Shown: piece by piece, positions 1 through 12,084 of the stretch
Layout: every line of letters begins with the position of its first letter
How positions within the stretch are numbered: the stretch's first letter is position 1
Assembly: GCA_965153355.1 (NCBI GenBank)
Contig: OZ231127.1
Location: forward strand, 43,090,001-43,154,000
DNA from: Flaccisagitta enflata
Taxonomy: Eukaryota > Chaetognatha > Sagittoidea > Aphragmophora
Reading direction: 5' to 3'
Length of the DNA stretch: 64,000 bases
Translations under genes and position numbers: made by a program
The notes under the pieces: model-generated
Told to the model about the DNA's origin: nothing
The model's database searches: none
What the model saw: only the letters and a program-made list of their open reading frames with translations

Positions 1-118
1 CAGGTGGGCAGGGGCGGAAATGCGCGTTTCACACTCTCCAACTCGATCATTACGGACCAACTACCAAAGGATGGACAGACTAAGCCTCTTATAGAGTTGC
101 GTATCCGCTACTAAAACT
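1..118 (+). repeat. H1 element, 5'-truncated by window edge
   Basis: This carries the H1 module 'gtgggcaggggcggaaatgc', a run of GGACC/GGAC units, and an end reading ctcttatagagttgcg followed by a degenerate hairpin and taaaa. It matches the complete copy at 37156-37336. Confidence 0.75.
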
Positions 119-235
119 GAAAGTAAAAGCGCTCGGCGATCTTCCGTCCTTGCGCAGTTAGCATTTATGTTTGCTGAATTCATGCGATCGATACGGGACA
201 AACACTTCGGCTAGAATAACATGTGACCATGTTTT

Positions 236-436
236 AAAACCAAAGCCGGATACACGGCTACCCAAGTCGCGTGCGGATGGGCAGGAGCAGTGCTGGAGAA
301 GGTCTAGGGCATTTGGGCAGGAGCAGTAAGCTAAGAAAGCTAAAAAAACGCCAAAAAGTAAAAAGGGGACCTCTGTCTGACTGAACGATGGACCGACATA
401 GCGGGGCCGGGTGGAGTCGCGTAGCACACGACTAAA
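236..436 (+). repeat. H1 element, complete
   Basis: The 5' end reads aaagccggatacacggct and contains the motif AGTCGCGTGCGG. The core has gggcaggagcagt and degenerate GACC units. The 3' hairpin is GTCGCGTAGCACACGAC followed by taaaaa. The open frame on the other strand is only repeat sequence. Confidence 0.85.
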
Positions 437-480
437 AAGCCATACCATTCTCTTGGATATAATTTAAGTTATGATTTAGA

Positions 481-787
481 AAAACAAGACCAACACCTAC
501 AAGTCCAGTGCGAGACTAACAGATTGACCTAGAATGACTTAGAATGACTTAGTATGCTCTAAAAGGACTTAAAATGACTAAAAGAATTAAAATTGATAAA
601 GAAAGTAAGTGTGACGGACAGACCGACCAACCTAGAATGACTTTGTATACTCTAAAATGACTCAAAATGACTTACAATGACTTAAAGAAATATAATTGAT
701 AAAAAAAAGTAAAAGTGTGATAGACAGACCGACCTACAGATGGACGGATGGACGAAGCGGGGTGTAGAGTCGCACGCGACTAAAAAT
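481..787 (+). repeat. H1 variant with AATGACTT minisatellite core
   Basis: It starts aaaacaagaccaacacct and ends gtcgcacgcgactaaaaa. The middle is a tandem array of tagaatgactt units in two blocks, each followed by agtgtgacggacagaccgac. Related copies lie at 32030-32187 and 60725-60949. Confidence 0.75.
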
Positions 788-864
788 ATTCATAACTGAT
801 AAACTATTGATGATAGAATCATGAGATTTTGAAAATACCGTGTTCCTAACAAAGCGCTCACCCA

Positions 865-1921
865 TGAAAAAAATCTTAAAAGAGTATGGGTCCGCGGCTG
901 GGGTCAAGCAGCGTTGTCAAACGGTGTTGTCAAACGGTTATTATTTTAGACTGGTAGGCCGGTTGGATGGTAGGCTGGTTTGGCCGGTTAGCATGCTAAA
1001 ATCTATACAAATCAAATACATATGTTGAGTCCTTCCATCTGGAGACTACATACAGTAGATGTCGTTTAGACTTGGAAATACAGGGGAATTCATTATAGGA
1101 ATTGGGAAGATAACTGTACTTAAGAAACTGATATTTGGAATATAGACTAATGAAAATATTTTTTATTGCCCATGGGTGTTGGTTGCTATGGAAACACATT
1201 TCCATGTATTCACGCTAAAGTATCAATATTTTGAGAAATTTTTTGAGGGAACATTGTTTAAAATGAAATTTGCTACAACTTTCCCACAATATGTTCTGTA
1301 AGAATATTGCTCATTTAGCCGTTGCTAGAGAGCGTAACTATGTGTGACAGCCCAGTGATGCTCCCTAGCAACCACCAAAAAAGCGCTATTCTTACAGAAC
1401 ATACTGTGGGAAAGTTGTAACAAATTTCATTTTAAACAATAATCCCTCAAAAAATGTTTCAAAATATTGATACTTTAGCGTGAATACATGGAAATGTGTT
1501 TCTATGGCAACCAACACCCATGGGCAATTAAACATCTTTTTATTAGTTTATATTTCAAATATCAGTCTCTCAAGTTTATGTCTTCCTATAATGAATTCCC
1601 CTGTATTTCCAAGTCTAGACGACATCTACTGTACCAAGTTTTAACAAAATCGGTTGAAAAATGCCAAAGTTATGCACGTTTTTCACTTTTAGGCTGGTAG
1701 GCTGGTTGGGCCGGTTGGGTTGGTCAGATCATAACACACGCATAGGCTGCAAAGTGGCTTACCCTAGTACAACTTCCCTCTAAATATGAAGCAAATCGGT
1801 CAAGGCGTTCAAAAGTTAGCCCCTTTTTAAAAGTGTGGACGACGACAACGACGACGACGACGACACCCACCCACCTCGAATCATAGTCCGCGTCAGAATG
1901 GTATTCCGTCGCGGACAAAAA
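865..1921 (+). repeat. H2 element, interrupted by a T element
   Basis: The start, aaaaatcttaaaagagtatg then ggtccgcggctggggtcaa, is the H2 5' module. A short 13-bp minisatellite, parts of the 190-bp unit, and a (GAC)n tract at 1839-1863 follow. The 3' hairpin occupies 1886-1916 (stems GTCCGCG and CGCGGAC). The T element at 1051-1633 sits inside the 190-bp unit. Confidence 0.85.
1051..1633. mobile_element. T-type palindromic MITE with TA target duplication
   Basis: The ends read TA-CAGTAGATGTCG and CGACATCTACTG-TA. The arms are inverted copies of about 270 bp. The uninterrupted target, gactacataccaag, is present in the sibling H2 copy near 5210, so the TA duplication and both boundaries are fixed by direct comparison. 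Ends and duplication fit a non-autonomous Tc1/mariner-type element. No transposase frame is present. A second copy is at 43343-43899. Confidence 0.88.
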
Positions 1922-2650
1922 TCGAGTTCATTTAACAAACAGAGCGGATTTTACAGTACGATGGGAGCAAAGTCAACCTAGACTGGAGGGCAGATTTTTG
2001 TCCCCGACCAACAGTTTTTGTCGTTGACTATGAAGTAGCAGTGATACATAGTCAGTTCCTCTGCTTGTCCGTCTGTTTAAAACCCTCTCATATCTTTGGA
2101 ACCAAACTTCAGAATTCTATGAAACTTTGCTAGTGTTGTTTATAGGTCAATAGGAGCTTGTGTACCAATTTTCCAAAAAAATCATAAACTTGTTCTACCC
2201 TTTGCCTATTATTTCTGTAGTAATATTTTACTGGACTTAGGCAATTTACATAGGTAGAGGGTAGTAAAACTATGAGAATTTTTTTTATAATTTGGTAAAC
2301 AAAAAGGTATTAAATGAACACCCCCTGCAAAATTCGGGTTGAATGTAAAGTCTGGTTTATGTGATATTAGTTTATTTATGTAGTAATATGTTACTAGGAC
2401 TTGGGCAGAAGGTGAAGTCCATTGAGAAAATTTGCGGTTTTCTTATTTGCATATTGCGGATGACTATTTGTTTGTTTTTAGATTTTTGTATAATGCGTTT
2501 ATTAGTTTGATATTATGTTTTACTCATTCATGTTGTTGTCCAGCTTTATAGCAATTGCATTGTCATGATTTAATGATAATAAATTAGTAATTTAATTACT
2601 TGTAAGTCCCAACACTGAGTCATTTATTAGTATTCAGGAAATTTGGTTTG

Positions 2651-3254
2651 GTCTTCAAGGTACACTCTCATGGACCTCAAGGTTTGCTATCATTAGTTTT
2701 AAGGTTTGCCATCATTACTTTTAAGGATTGCCATCATTGATTTCAAGGTATGCTGATATGGACTCCAAGGACCAAGATGTACTCTCTTGGACTTCAATGT
2801 CTAATGTTTACGGTGTGCTGTTATGAACTTCAAGGTATGCCATAATGGACTTCAAGGTAAGCCATCATGGACTTCAAGGTGTGCCATCATGGACTTCAAG
2901 GTGTGCCATCATGGACTTCAAGGTATGCTATCATGGACTTAAAGCTATGCTATCATGGACTTCAAGGTATGCCGTCAAGGACTTCAAGGTATGGTGGCAT
3001 GGACTTCAAGGTATGGTGGCATGGACTTGAAGGTGCGCCGTCATGGACTTCAAGGTATGCCATCATGGACTTCAAGGTATGCCTTCATGGACTTCAAGGT
3101 ATGCCATAGTGGACTTCAAGGTATGCCGTCGTGAACTTCAAAATATGCCGTTGTGGACTTCAAGGTTGCCGTTCTGGACTTCAAGGTATGCCGTTGTGGA
3201 CTTCAAGGTATGCCACCATAAATGTCAAGGTATGCCACCATGGACATCAAGGTA
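2651..3254 (+). repeat. 22-bp minisatellite
   Basis: There are about 27 units of catggacttcaaggtatgcc with substitutions; the period is 22 bp, most regular from about 2820 to 3215. Three overlapping open frames here are artefacts of a period that is not a multiple of three. Confidence 0.9.
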
Positions 3255-3585
3255 TTTTTTTTTCAAAAATTTCTTTCAGAAGCTATTTGGTATTTTAATC
3301 TCATTTGATGTATGAAATAAATTGAGATTTATGCTAATTAAAGGATGCTTTATTGCTTGAATAAATTGATTTCTCTTATTCTTTAACTTGTGACTTGACA
3401 TTATCAAGACTTCATTTTTCAATAATCTAACTTAGCTTATCAAATCGGGCAAAAATTTCATATATTTAGAGAAAAAAAATCAGCTCAATTGAACAATTTT
3501 TACAGGTTTTATGCGTGTTTTAAGCTTTGCCCAGTTATCAATTTACATGATTATTCTTCTTGAAAAATAGCCGTACAACCTGTAA

Positions 3586-4179
3586 TACAGGGTGTATCAT
3601 GCCAAAATAGATATAAGTAAACGATGGCATTCTGCTTTTAACAGTGCAAAAATAGTTCTGAAAAAAGATTCAAAGAGCACATAAGCTCCGGTTTTTTGTG
3701 TAAAAATTTCATGGGTCTGGGTCAAATATACTAGCCACAACATCAATTTGAAGTGAACTGAGCATTTAGAGGAGAAACTTTTTGGACATGATTTTGCTGC
3801 TGAAAGTTTTTCTTTGAATTGCTCTCATTTCTAAACGGCTTGAGCCACGTATACCAAATTGCTCCCAAATTAAAGTTTATCAAATTTTTTTTAATTTGAG
3901 ACCAATCTGGTATATGTGGCTCAAGCCGTTTAGAAATGAGAGCAATTCAAAGAAAAGCTTTCAGCAGCAAAATCATGTCCAAAAAAGTTTCTCCTCTCAA
4001 TGCTCAGTTCATTTCAAATTGATGTTGTGGCTAGTATATTTGACCCAAACCCATGAAAGTTTTACACAAAAAACCGGAGCTTATGTGCTCTTTTAATCTT
4101 TTTTCAGAACTATTTTTGCACTGTTAAAAGCAGAATGCCATCGTTTACTTATATCTATTTTGGCATGATACACCCTGTA
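3586..4179. mobile_element. T-type palindromic MITE (TACAGGGTG ends)
   Basis: The ends are TACAGGGTGTATCATG and CATGATACACCCTGTA. The arms, about 280 bp each, are nearly perfect inverted copies around a short centre near 3885. It codes for nothing. Its terminal nine bases are shared with the larger element at 56708-57689. Confidence 0.85.
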
Positions 4180-4300
4180 GTAGTCCGATTGAGCTGATTT
4201 TTTTTTCAAAATGATATAAAATTTTTAGCCCAATCTGATAGGTTAAATTATAATGTTGAAAGATGAAGTCCTAATGAGGTCAAATCATAAGTTAAAGAAT

Positions 4301-5846
4301 GAAAAAATCTTGAAAGAGTATGGGTCCGCGACTGGGGTCAATCAGCATTGTCAAACGGCGTTGTCAAACGGCGTTGTCAAACGGCGTTGTCTAACGGCAT
4401 TGTCAAACGGCGTTGTCATGCGGTGTTGTCATGCGGCGTTGGCATGCAGTGTTGTCATGCGGCGTTGTAATGCGGCGTTGTCATGCGGCGTTGTCATGCG
4501 GTGTTGTCATGCGGCGTTGTCATACGGCGTTGTCATACGGCGTTGTCATACGGCGTTGTCATACGGCGTTGTAAAACGGCGTTGTAAAACGGCGTTGTCA
4601 TACGGCGTTGTCATACGGCGTAGTCAAACAACATTGTCAAACGCCATTGTCAAACAACATTGTCAAACAACATTGTCAAACGACATTGTCAAACGACATT
4701 GTCAAACGACATTGTCAAATGACATTGTCAAATGGCATTGTCGAAGGGCATTGTCAAACGGCATTGTCAAACGGCATTGTCAAACGGCATTGGCAACAGC
4801 ATTGGCATCAGCATTGGCAACAGCATTTTCAAATGGCATTATCAAATGGCATCGTCAGACAGCATATGTTAAGCTGTTTCACTTTAAGTCTCTAGAGCAA
4901 GTTTTAATCAAATAGGTGAAAGACGGCCAAAATTCTGCAAGTTTTTTTTCACAGAAGGTAGGGTGGTTGAGCAATAAACTGGTTTTGCCGGTTAGCATGC
5001 TAAAATTGTGTTAAATCACTTACAAACATAGAGTCGTTTCATTTTGAGTCTACATACCAAGTTTTAACCAAATTGGTTGAAAACAATTTAAGTTTTGCAC
5101 ATTTATCACTCTTAGGGTAGTAGGCTGGCTGGCTGGCAAGTAGGCCAGTTAGCATGCTAAAATCTTTTTAAATCAAATTCATATGTTGAGTCCTTCCATT
5201 TAGGGACTACATACCAAGTTTCAACCAAATCGGTTGAAAAATGCCGAAGTTATGCACGTTTTTCACTTTTAGGCTGGTAGGCTAGTTGGGTGGTAGGCTG
5301 GTTTGGCTGGTTAGCATGCTAAAATCTTTACAATTCAAATACATATGTTGAGTCTTTCCATTTAGAGACTCCATACCAAGTTTCAACCAAATCGATTGAA
5401 AAATGTAAAAGTTATGCACATTTTTCACTTTTAGGCTGGTAGGCTAGTAGGGTGGTAGGCTGGTTTGGCCGGTTAGCATGCTAAAATCTTTACAATTCAA
5501 ATACACATGTTGAGTCCTTCCATTTAGAGTCTACATACCAAATTTCAACCAAATTGGTTGAAAAATGACAAAGTTATGCACGTTTTTCTCTTTTAGGCTG
5601 GTAGGCTGGTTGGGCCGGTTGGGTGGGTCGGATCGTAACATACGCATAGGATGTAAAGCGGCTTACCCTAGTACAACTTCCCTCCAAATATGAAGCAAAT
5701 CGGTCAAGGCGTTCAAAAGTTAGCCCATTTTTAAAAGTGTGGACGACGACAACAACAACAACGACAACGACGACAACGACAACGACAACACCCACCCGCC
5801 TCAAATTATAGTCCGCGTCGGAATGGTATTCCGTCGCGGACAAAAA
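4301..5846 (+). repeat. H2 element, most complete copy
   Basis: The order of parts is: 5' module (gaaagagtatgggtccgcg); a 13-bp minisatellite of cattgtcaaacgg or cgttgtcatgcgg at about 4340-4865; four to five 190-bp units to about 5600 (each with ttagcatgctaaaatcttt and ggttgaaaaatgcc); a unique segment with ggttgggtgggtcgg; a GAC/AAC microsatellite at 5742-5790; and a 31-nt hairpin at 5811-5841 with stems GTCCGCG/CGCGGAC and CGGAAT/ATTCCG, then aaaaa. The 220-codon open frame over the minisatellite is an artefact of the 13-nt period. Confidence 0.88.
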
Positions 5847-5903
5847 AGCTAGTATAAACAAGCAAAAGAGCAATTTTTTATTAGCATATATCTTTTTATT
5901 TTT

Positions 5904-6080
5904 TTAGTCCCGCGCTATGAGACTCTACACCCTGCTTTGTAGGTCAGTCCGTCTGTCCGTCATACTTTACTTTTTGGGTTTTTGTGGTCTTTGGCCTCAC
6001 TGCTCCTGCCCATGTGATCAATGGACCTCAATTATGGCCCCCACGCGACTGGGGTAGCTGTGTATCACGCTTAGTAAGGA
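5904..6080 (-). repeat. H1 element
   Basis: It reads tttttagtcccgcgctatg, then degenerate GTCC units, then gtctttggcctcactgctcc, and ends cgcgactggggtagctgtg. The hairpin end is at the left. Confidence 0.8.
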
Positions 6081-7270
6081 AAAAACCAAGGTTTTCCAAT
6101 CACCCAATGCAGTGCGCTGGCATGTTGCTATGTGTGGAAGATGGCCAGAAAACAAAATTCATAACCCCACGTGAATTAAAACCCTCAGCAGCGAGCCTTC
6201 AAAGTTAACAAAGAAATTAAAGAGAAATTGAGTCCCTTTGAAAAGACTTTATTTTCTTTGTTATTTTCAAAGGGTTGCTGCCAATGGTCTTAGGCCACAG
6301 AGAGCCATGAAATTTTTCCTCCAGGCTTGTACCGTTATTTCACGCATTTTCATTCATTACCATTGACTGTCAGATAACTTTTTTTTAATTTTTTGCTAAC
6401 CGTACCATCTGTCTGGCCTGGTTATAATAAATGAAATTAAAATACTTAAGATCTATCCTCCAGTGTAGGTCATTTATGCTCCCATCGTACTGTAGGTAAA
6501 AGTCAATACAAGGTTACACAAGTTTTATCTCTGGCTTTTAAACCATCAGTGACTTTCTTGTAACTTGTCTAAAAGAATTGCTTCATGACAATGAAAATAT
6601 TAAAAAGTTGTTTAATTGAACAGTAGCATAGTACCAACCGCTATTGTTGCACAATGCACAGCAATAATTGAACAGTATCACAACATGATCGTGTATATGT
6701 TGATACATGAATCCTAAAAGGCGCATGTTGTGGCAGCAAGCCAGCAACTTGTAACATTACAGGCCGACTGATACAACGGGAAATTTGGGTTCTTCACTTA
6801 ACAGAAGTTGTTTATTTCTTTTCACCTTGTTTAACTCATATAGAATGGCTTATTTTGATATTTTTTTTTTATAAAAAATTAGTCAGTTTTCTGTTTTTAA
6901 GCAAATTCTGTTTAAGGACCTAGTTTTCATAATGCAGTGGGATAAATTAATATGCTGATATTCTTGAATTAGCTAATGATATTTTTTTCTCTTAGATTAT
7001 TATTAATTTAATTTTTAGTGAGCTCTTTTATAGTTTATGTTCTTTTATTTAAGTCTATTTACAGAAATACTAAAAGTTTCTTAAATAAAAAATTGTCAAA
7101 TAAAAAAAAAATTATAAAGATTTTGCTAATTTTTGGAATTGCTGTGGGAACTTTAAAGCCAAAACACAAATAAAAGAGAAAATAATTTTGAAAAACTGAA
7201 AATGGTTATCATCATGATTTTTGCTTCTTTAGATTAGTTAAACAAGAAGAAGGGATACTCCAAACTTTTG
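6080..7270. other. AT-rich stretch, no gene recognised
   Basis: Beyond the TIR end at 6494 I see no coding pattern, tandem repeat or palindrome I could support. Confidence 0.5.
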
Positions 7271-7500
7271 CTATGTAAAGCACCCAAGTGGGAAATAAAG
7301 GTACTCATGCGCACATTTAAGAAGATTACACAGCTGAGTCTTTACTGGAAACTTTCTGGGAACTTTTACAAGAGTATCCTTTAAACAGTCATTGCCACAA
7401 ATAGCCCATCGGACGGCCGCTGTTGTTTGTGTTGTTATTGAATTTGTTGCTATAATTGATACCAATGGTAGTTTGGATGACCATGCCGATGGAAAATAAG
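7271..7500 (-). other. Weak coding-like block
   Basis: Two frames are open on this strand. One reads AAVRWAICGNDCLKDTLV and ends at a stop at 7271. I see no convincing splice acceptor and recognise no domain. It may be an exon relic or chance. Confidence 0.15.
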
Positions 7501-7639
7501 TCTCTTAAATTGTGATTCGGCGAATCCTGGGATGTGATGGTATCATAGTAACGATATGTGACAAGTGGTTGGGATGTCGTGAAGGTTAAAGATTGATGTC
7601 GGTCTTACAGTTGGAATTTCAGGGAAGAATTTTAAAATT

Positions 7640-7710
7640 AATACTTTAGTTGCGGACACGCAACTCTATAAGAGACTTTGTCCGTCCATCTGTTGGGCCG
7701 TCCGTGAGCA
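7640..7710 (-). repeat. H1 fragment (hairpin end)
   Basis: The hairpin AGTTGCGGACACGCAACT is followed by ctataagagactttgtccgt and degenerate GTCC units. The 5' module is missing. Confidence 0.7.
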
Positions 7711-8106
7711 CGAGTGAAAAAGTAGGGAAATGAGCGAGAAGAAAACGGGTAGCATGGACCAAACTTTAGAAGTGCGACATGACAATCCAGGTGATAATGA
7801 ATAAAAGGCACATCCACGGGCTCAGTTTTTTGTCCATATTGTTTCTTCCGTTGTTGTAGATACAATTTTTGTCCACTTTACACCTTTAGGTCCTCAGAAG
7901 GTCTTCACTTGGGTCTTTAGATAGCTGGATACTGTGGGCTGATACTGTAGGGCAGATTGGCAGACAGACAGCCAAACAGACAGAACGTCAAGTTTCCGCC
8001 ATCACCGCGGTGCGCCGACGTCAAATCTTCACCGCCACCAATATTGTATTTCCGCCAACTGTTGCCGAGTTCCCGCATCCATTAAAATCGAACTTCCTTC
8101 ACTGCC

Positions 8107-8592
<486 letters not shown>

Positions 8593-8699
8593 CACACACA
8601 CACAGACACACACACAAACACAACAAGTATAGACGGATCTTGGATGGATACAGCGGACACTCTAATTAGAATGTGTAAATGGACAGACAACTGTAGTCA

Positions 8700-9120
8700 A
8701 CTGTATCCTTCAGGTTTCAGGTGAAATCATCAAAAAGTGAAAACCCTCAAAAATTGAAATTCACTCTTTTTTGTTGGTGTTAGTCAAGAATCCCGATTTT
8801 TTTTTCGCTCAGACCCATACTTTTGGGTTTATGGGGGTTGGAAATTTCGCCCGCTGCGGGTACCCCTTAAATTCTAAAAAACCATATCTCATCCATTTTT
8901 TATGTTAAATGGACAATCTTGGTGTCAAACTTCTTGTATTAACCAAAAGAATCTGTTAGGAAAAAAAATTGAACCAATGATACCCATTTTGGTGGTTTTT
9001 ACCCCTTGGTACCTAGTATCTAGAAATTTTGGAAAAACAAGCCCAAAAGGGCAACAGTCGCGTGCCTCTGGAAATGACAAACAAAAGAGTAAAAACATGG
9101 GTGCTTGTAAAAATGGTAAG
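8700..9120. other. No gene recognised
   Basis: Unique AT-rich sequence with scattered gttaaat and aaaatac words. The 84-codon open frame has no coding character. Confidence 0.45.
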
Positions 9121-9121
9121 A

Positions 9122-9212
9122 AATGGTCAAAAATTGTTAAAATGTTAAAATGTTAAATATTAAAATGTTAAATTGTTAAATGTTAAATTGTTAAATGTTA
9201 AAATGTTAAAAA
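9122..9212 (+). repeat. (TT)AAAATG simple repeat
   Basis: Tandem gttaaat and ttaaaatg words in about ten imperfect copies. Confidence 0.8.
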
Positions 9213-9473
9213 TTTCCCTCCTCCCCTCCAAGGACGTGTGTCAAGTTTCTATACAATATCGGTACAATATTGATTTGGGATCAATACAATGGATTTGAGA
9301 TCGTTACAATATTGATACAACATGATACAGTATTGTACCCAAAATACCCAAAAATTACTAAAAATACCCAAAAATACCCTTATGCAACATAAGTATCTGG
9401 AGTAATGTAAATAGCGAAAGTATCCGAAAGGGCCCTAAACTGCCCAAAATAACCTTCAGAAGTTAAAATTTTG

Positions 9474-10466
9474 AGTATGTGATGGATAGACGGACGGACC
9501 AACACGGCAAGGTGTAGTTGCGTGCAGGCGACTAAAAATAATGGAAAGATATTCATCTATATTTATGGTTTTATACGCAAGAATTAAAAAATATGGGAAC
9601 CCTATTCCATGGTACCCAAACAAGGCTGGATAAACGGCAAGACAGTCGCGGACAGTTGGGAAGTGGCTGTAACACAAAAAGCGCTTGGAATTTAACAATA
9701 TTTGTTACCGACATACCAACTGACACAGCAAGGTGTAGAGTTGCTTCTGCGACAAAAAAGAGGTCTAGAATGAGTGATAATAATGCTCATTTTTGACAAT
9801 TCTGGTCAAAAACGCAAAAATCCCCAAAAATTGGCCCCACCACCCATTTTGGACCCTCTTTTAGTCGCGGACACGCGATTCTACATCTTGCTGTGTCAGT
9901 TTGTAGGTCAGTAGGTAGGTTGGTACGTAACAAATATTACTGAATTTCAAGCGGTTTTTGCCCTATGGCTCCTGTCCCACTGTCTGCGACCATCTCGCTG
10001 TGTATCCCACCTTGTTTTGATTACTATGGAGAAGAGCTCCCCTATTTTAGTTGCATGCTTTGCGACTATACACCCCGCTTTGTCGGTCTGTCCATCCGTC
10101 CATCCATCTGTCAGTCCGTCACACTTTACTTTTTTAGTCGCGTGCTACGCGACTCTTCACCCCGCTTTGTCGGTCCGTCCGTCCGTCCGTCCGTCCGTCC
10201 GTCGGTCCGTCCGTCCCTCCGTCACACTTCACTTTTTTTGGGTTTTTGAGATTTTTGGCTTCACTGCTCCTGCCCAAATGATCTGGTGACCTCAAATACA
10301 GCCCCTGCCCACCCGCACGCGACTGGGGTAGCCGTGTATCCGGCCTTGTTTTGTTTTTTTGCGGTCTATGGCCTCACTGCTCTTGCCCAAATGATCAAGT
10401 GACCATAAAAACAGCCCCTGCCCACCCACACGCGACTGGGGTAGCCATGTATCCGGCCTTGTTTTT
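9474..10466. repeat. Cluster of six H1 copies and fragments
   Basis: Fragments at 9474-9536 and 9623-9762 point right; 9861-10013, 10042-10128 and 10126-10340 point left. A second 5' module is repeated head-to-tail at 10341-10465. The 10126 copy is complete: hairpin GTCGCGTGCTACGCGAC, a (GTCC)n core, and an end reading tatccggccttg. Open frames with PSVRPSVRPS repeats come from the (CCGT)n core. Confidence 0.85.
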
Positions 10467-10639
10467 CTTGAATATGAAACCACAAACATAGAAGAATATT
10501 TTTTCAACATTTGTTTTCAAAATTTGGCCTCAGATTTGAAATTTTGGTACCATAAGGGCGAGCTATTATTCAGGTACAATATGGCAATTGTTTAAGGGCA
10601 TTTACAGTTCTGAAATTTTTACAATACCCTCTTCACATC

Positions 10640-10930
10640 AAAACAATAAAATTTGGGGCCCTTTTTTCAGTCCCTGCATGAAAAAAGTTTTTTCTCCTCA
10701 GCATATTGATAAATGCAGATCCGACGTTCATCTTCTTTGCAAGTGTTTTCAACGAAGTGTCTTTCTTATAGGCAGTTGAATTCCAAGTCAGAGCTAAATC
10801 TTAATGCCCTAAAACATGTTTACAGATGTGCTAGGTTGTATATAAAAGAAAATTTGGCTTTGAAGGCCTCTGCCATTCTTTTTGGGCAGTGGCCCCAAAC
10901 ACCATCTGTTCAAATTATTGTCAGGTGGTT
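10640..10930 (+). other. Coding-like relic, frame broken
   Basis: After a possible acceptor (cccttttttcag) one frame reads HIDKCRSDVHLLCKCFQRS; a shifted frame then reads LNALKHVYRCARLYIKENLA. Both have coding character but are not joined by a normal intron. It may be a decayed exon at the edge of the adjacent palindrome. I recognise no family. Confidence 0.2.
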
Positions 10931-11412
10931 TTTAGTATCACTGGATTTTTTGCTTATTTACACTCAGGATGGACTTCCTGAACTAGGTTCCAGCTTCAAA
11001 AAAATCTATTCTGAGGCGCCTTACAGGGCCATTAAATTTTTTTTAAGTACCATATTTGAGTTACTGATGAAATTTCCTTTTATTTGATAGGTCGCACTAT
11101 TTATTTGAATGGAAAAACCAAGTTGTATTTCTCATTTAAAATATAGAATGTGACCAGGGGGGGGCGGCAGCAAATGAAAGGAAATGTCATCAAAAATTCA
11201 TATATGCTGTCTACAAAGATTTTTAAGTAACCGTGTTAATTCTAAATGTAAAATAAAATGAAAAATTATCAATTCTTAATTTTTTCAAAAGGAGCCACAA
11301 AAAAGATTTCTTTGAAGCTGGATCCATGCTCAAGAAGTCTGTCCTTAGTGTAAATTAACCAAAAAATCCAGTGATACTAAAAGCAACCTGGTGATAGTTT
11401 CAATGAATGGTG
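10900..11412. mobile_element. P-type palindrome, eroded
   Basis: The arms share tttttagtatcactggat and its complement near 11372-11385. The inner island GATAGGTCGCACTAT is intact on the left (11087-11101), but on the right it is broken by a G-rich insertion at about 11156-11170. Confidence 0.7.
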
Positions 11413-12060
11413 CAAAGGGCAATCCTCGGATGACTAGTTTTGATCACTCTTTAATCTCTTTTACCATCATTACACAGCTTACTTGAAGTATGCCTTTCAC
11501 TCTGGTAATGCTATCTTTCCCACCCCAATTTAGTAAGATCAGCAGTAATTGAGGTTTTGAAATTCCCTATTCAATACTAAGTTGAAATATCTGATTTTTG
11601 CTACATTTCACTAAGGAAATTTACTGTCCCTTCCTCTCTTACCTTCTTGTCCTTCCACTCCTGTCCTTCCTTGTCTCATATCTCTTTTCCTACCACCTAA
11701 GGAAGAACAATGATCTGTTAGAAAATTTGTTATTTCTAGCATGGCTAATACATTTCTCTTAACCAGTTAATTCTGGATAGTCAACTACAGTGTTTTTCAA
11801 AATCTTATCAAAAAAAAAGTTAACTACTGCCAATCCTACAATCTGGTCAAGTATTAAGATATGTACATAAATAGTGTAACACCTGGGTTTTGCATGTAAA
11901 GTTATCCTGTCTGCTAGTTACCTATCAGTATCTGTCTGCTAGTTCTCTATCAGTATTTATCAGAGAATTCCATAAATAAATTGAAACAAGATTTATATCA
12001 ACAACATCAAAACAGATTTGACACATGACTAGTAGGTTGGAGACAAAAATTTGGAACAGT
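11412..12060. other. No gene recognised
   Basis: Unique sequence with no convincing exon or repeat. Confidence 0.45.
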
Positions 12061-12084
12061 GAATTAATTTGAGTTGAGTAGATG

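Larger units (their letters stand above)
1952..6494. mobile_element. Candidate composite TIR element, 4.5 kb
   Basis: The left end TACAGTACGATGGGAGCA and the right end TGCTCCCATCGTACTGTA are inverted copies that match over about 40 bp with some gaps. A 22-bp minisatellite, a T element, a complete H2 element and an H1 element lie between them. It may be one element loaded with insertions or two separate copies in opposite orientation. A fragment of the same end lies at about 41532-41570. Confidence 0.4.

Noticed and set aside
2845-3315. Three overlapping frames with MDFKVCHHGLQG-type repeats
   Set aside because: They come from the 22-bp minisatellite; all frames are open alike.
4340-4865. Possible CRISPR array
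   Set aside because: The repeats are directly tandem without unique spacers, and the DNA is clearly animal.
4253-4915. 220-codon open frame with HCQTALSNGVVKR-type repeats
   Set aside because: A 13-nt unit without stops gives a 13-codon repeat in every frame. It is the minisatellite of an H2 element, not a gene.
10126-10340. Classical Helitron insertion
   Set aside because: The hairpin touches CTAAAAA directly instead of lying about ten bases before CTRR, and no A-T insertion site could be proven. I keep only the architectural resemblance.
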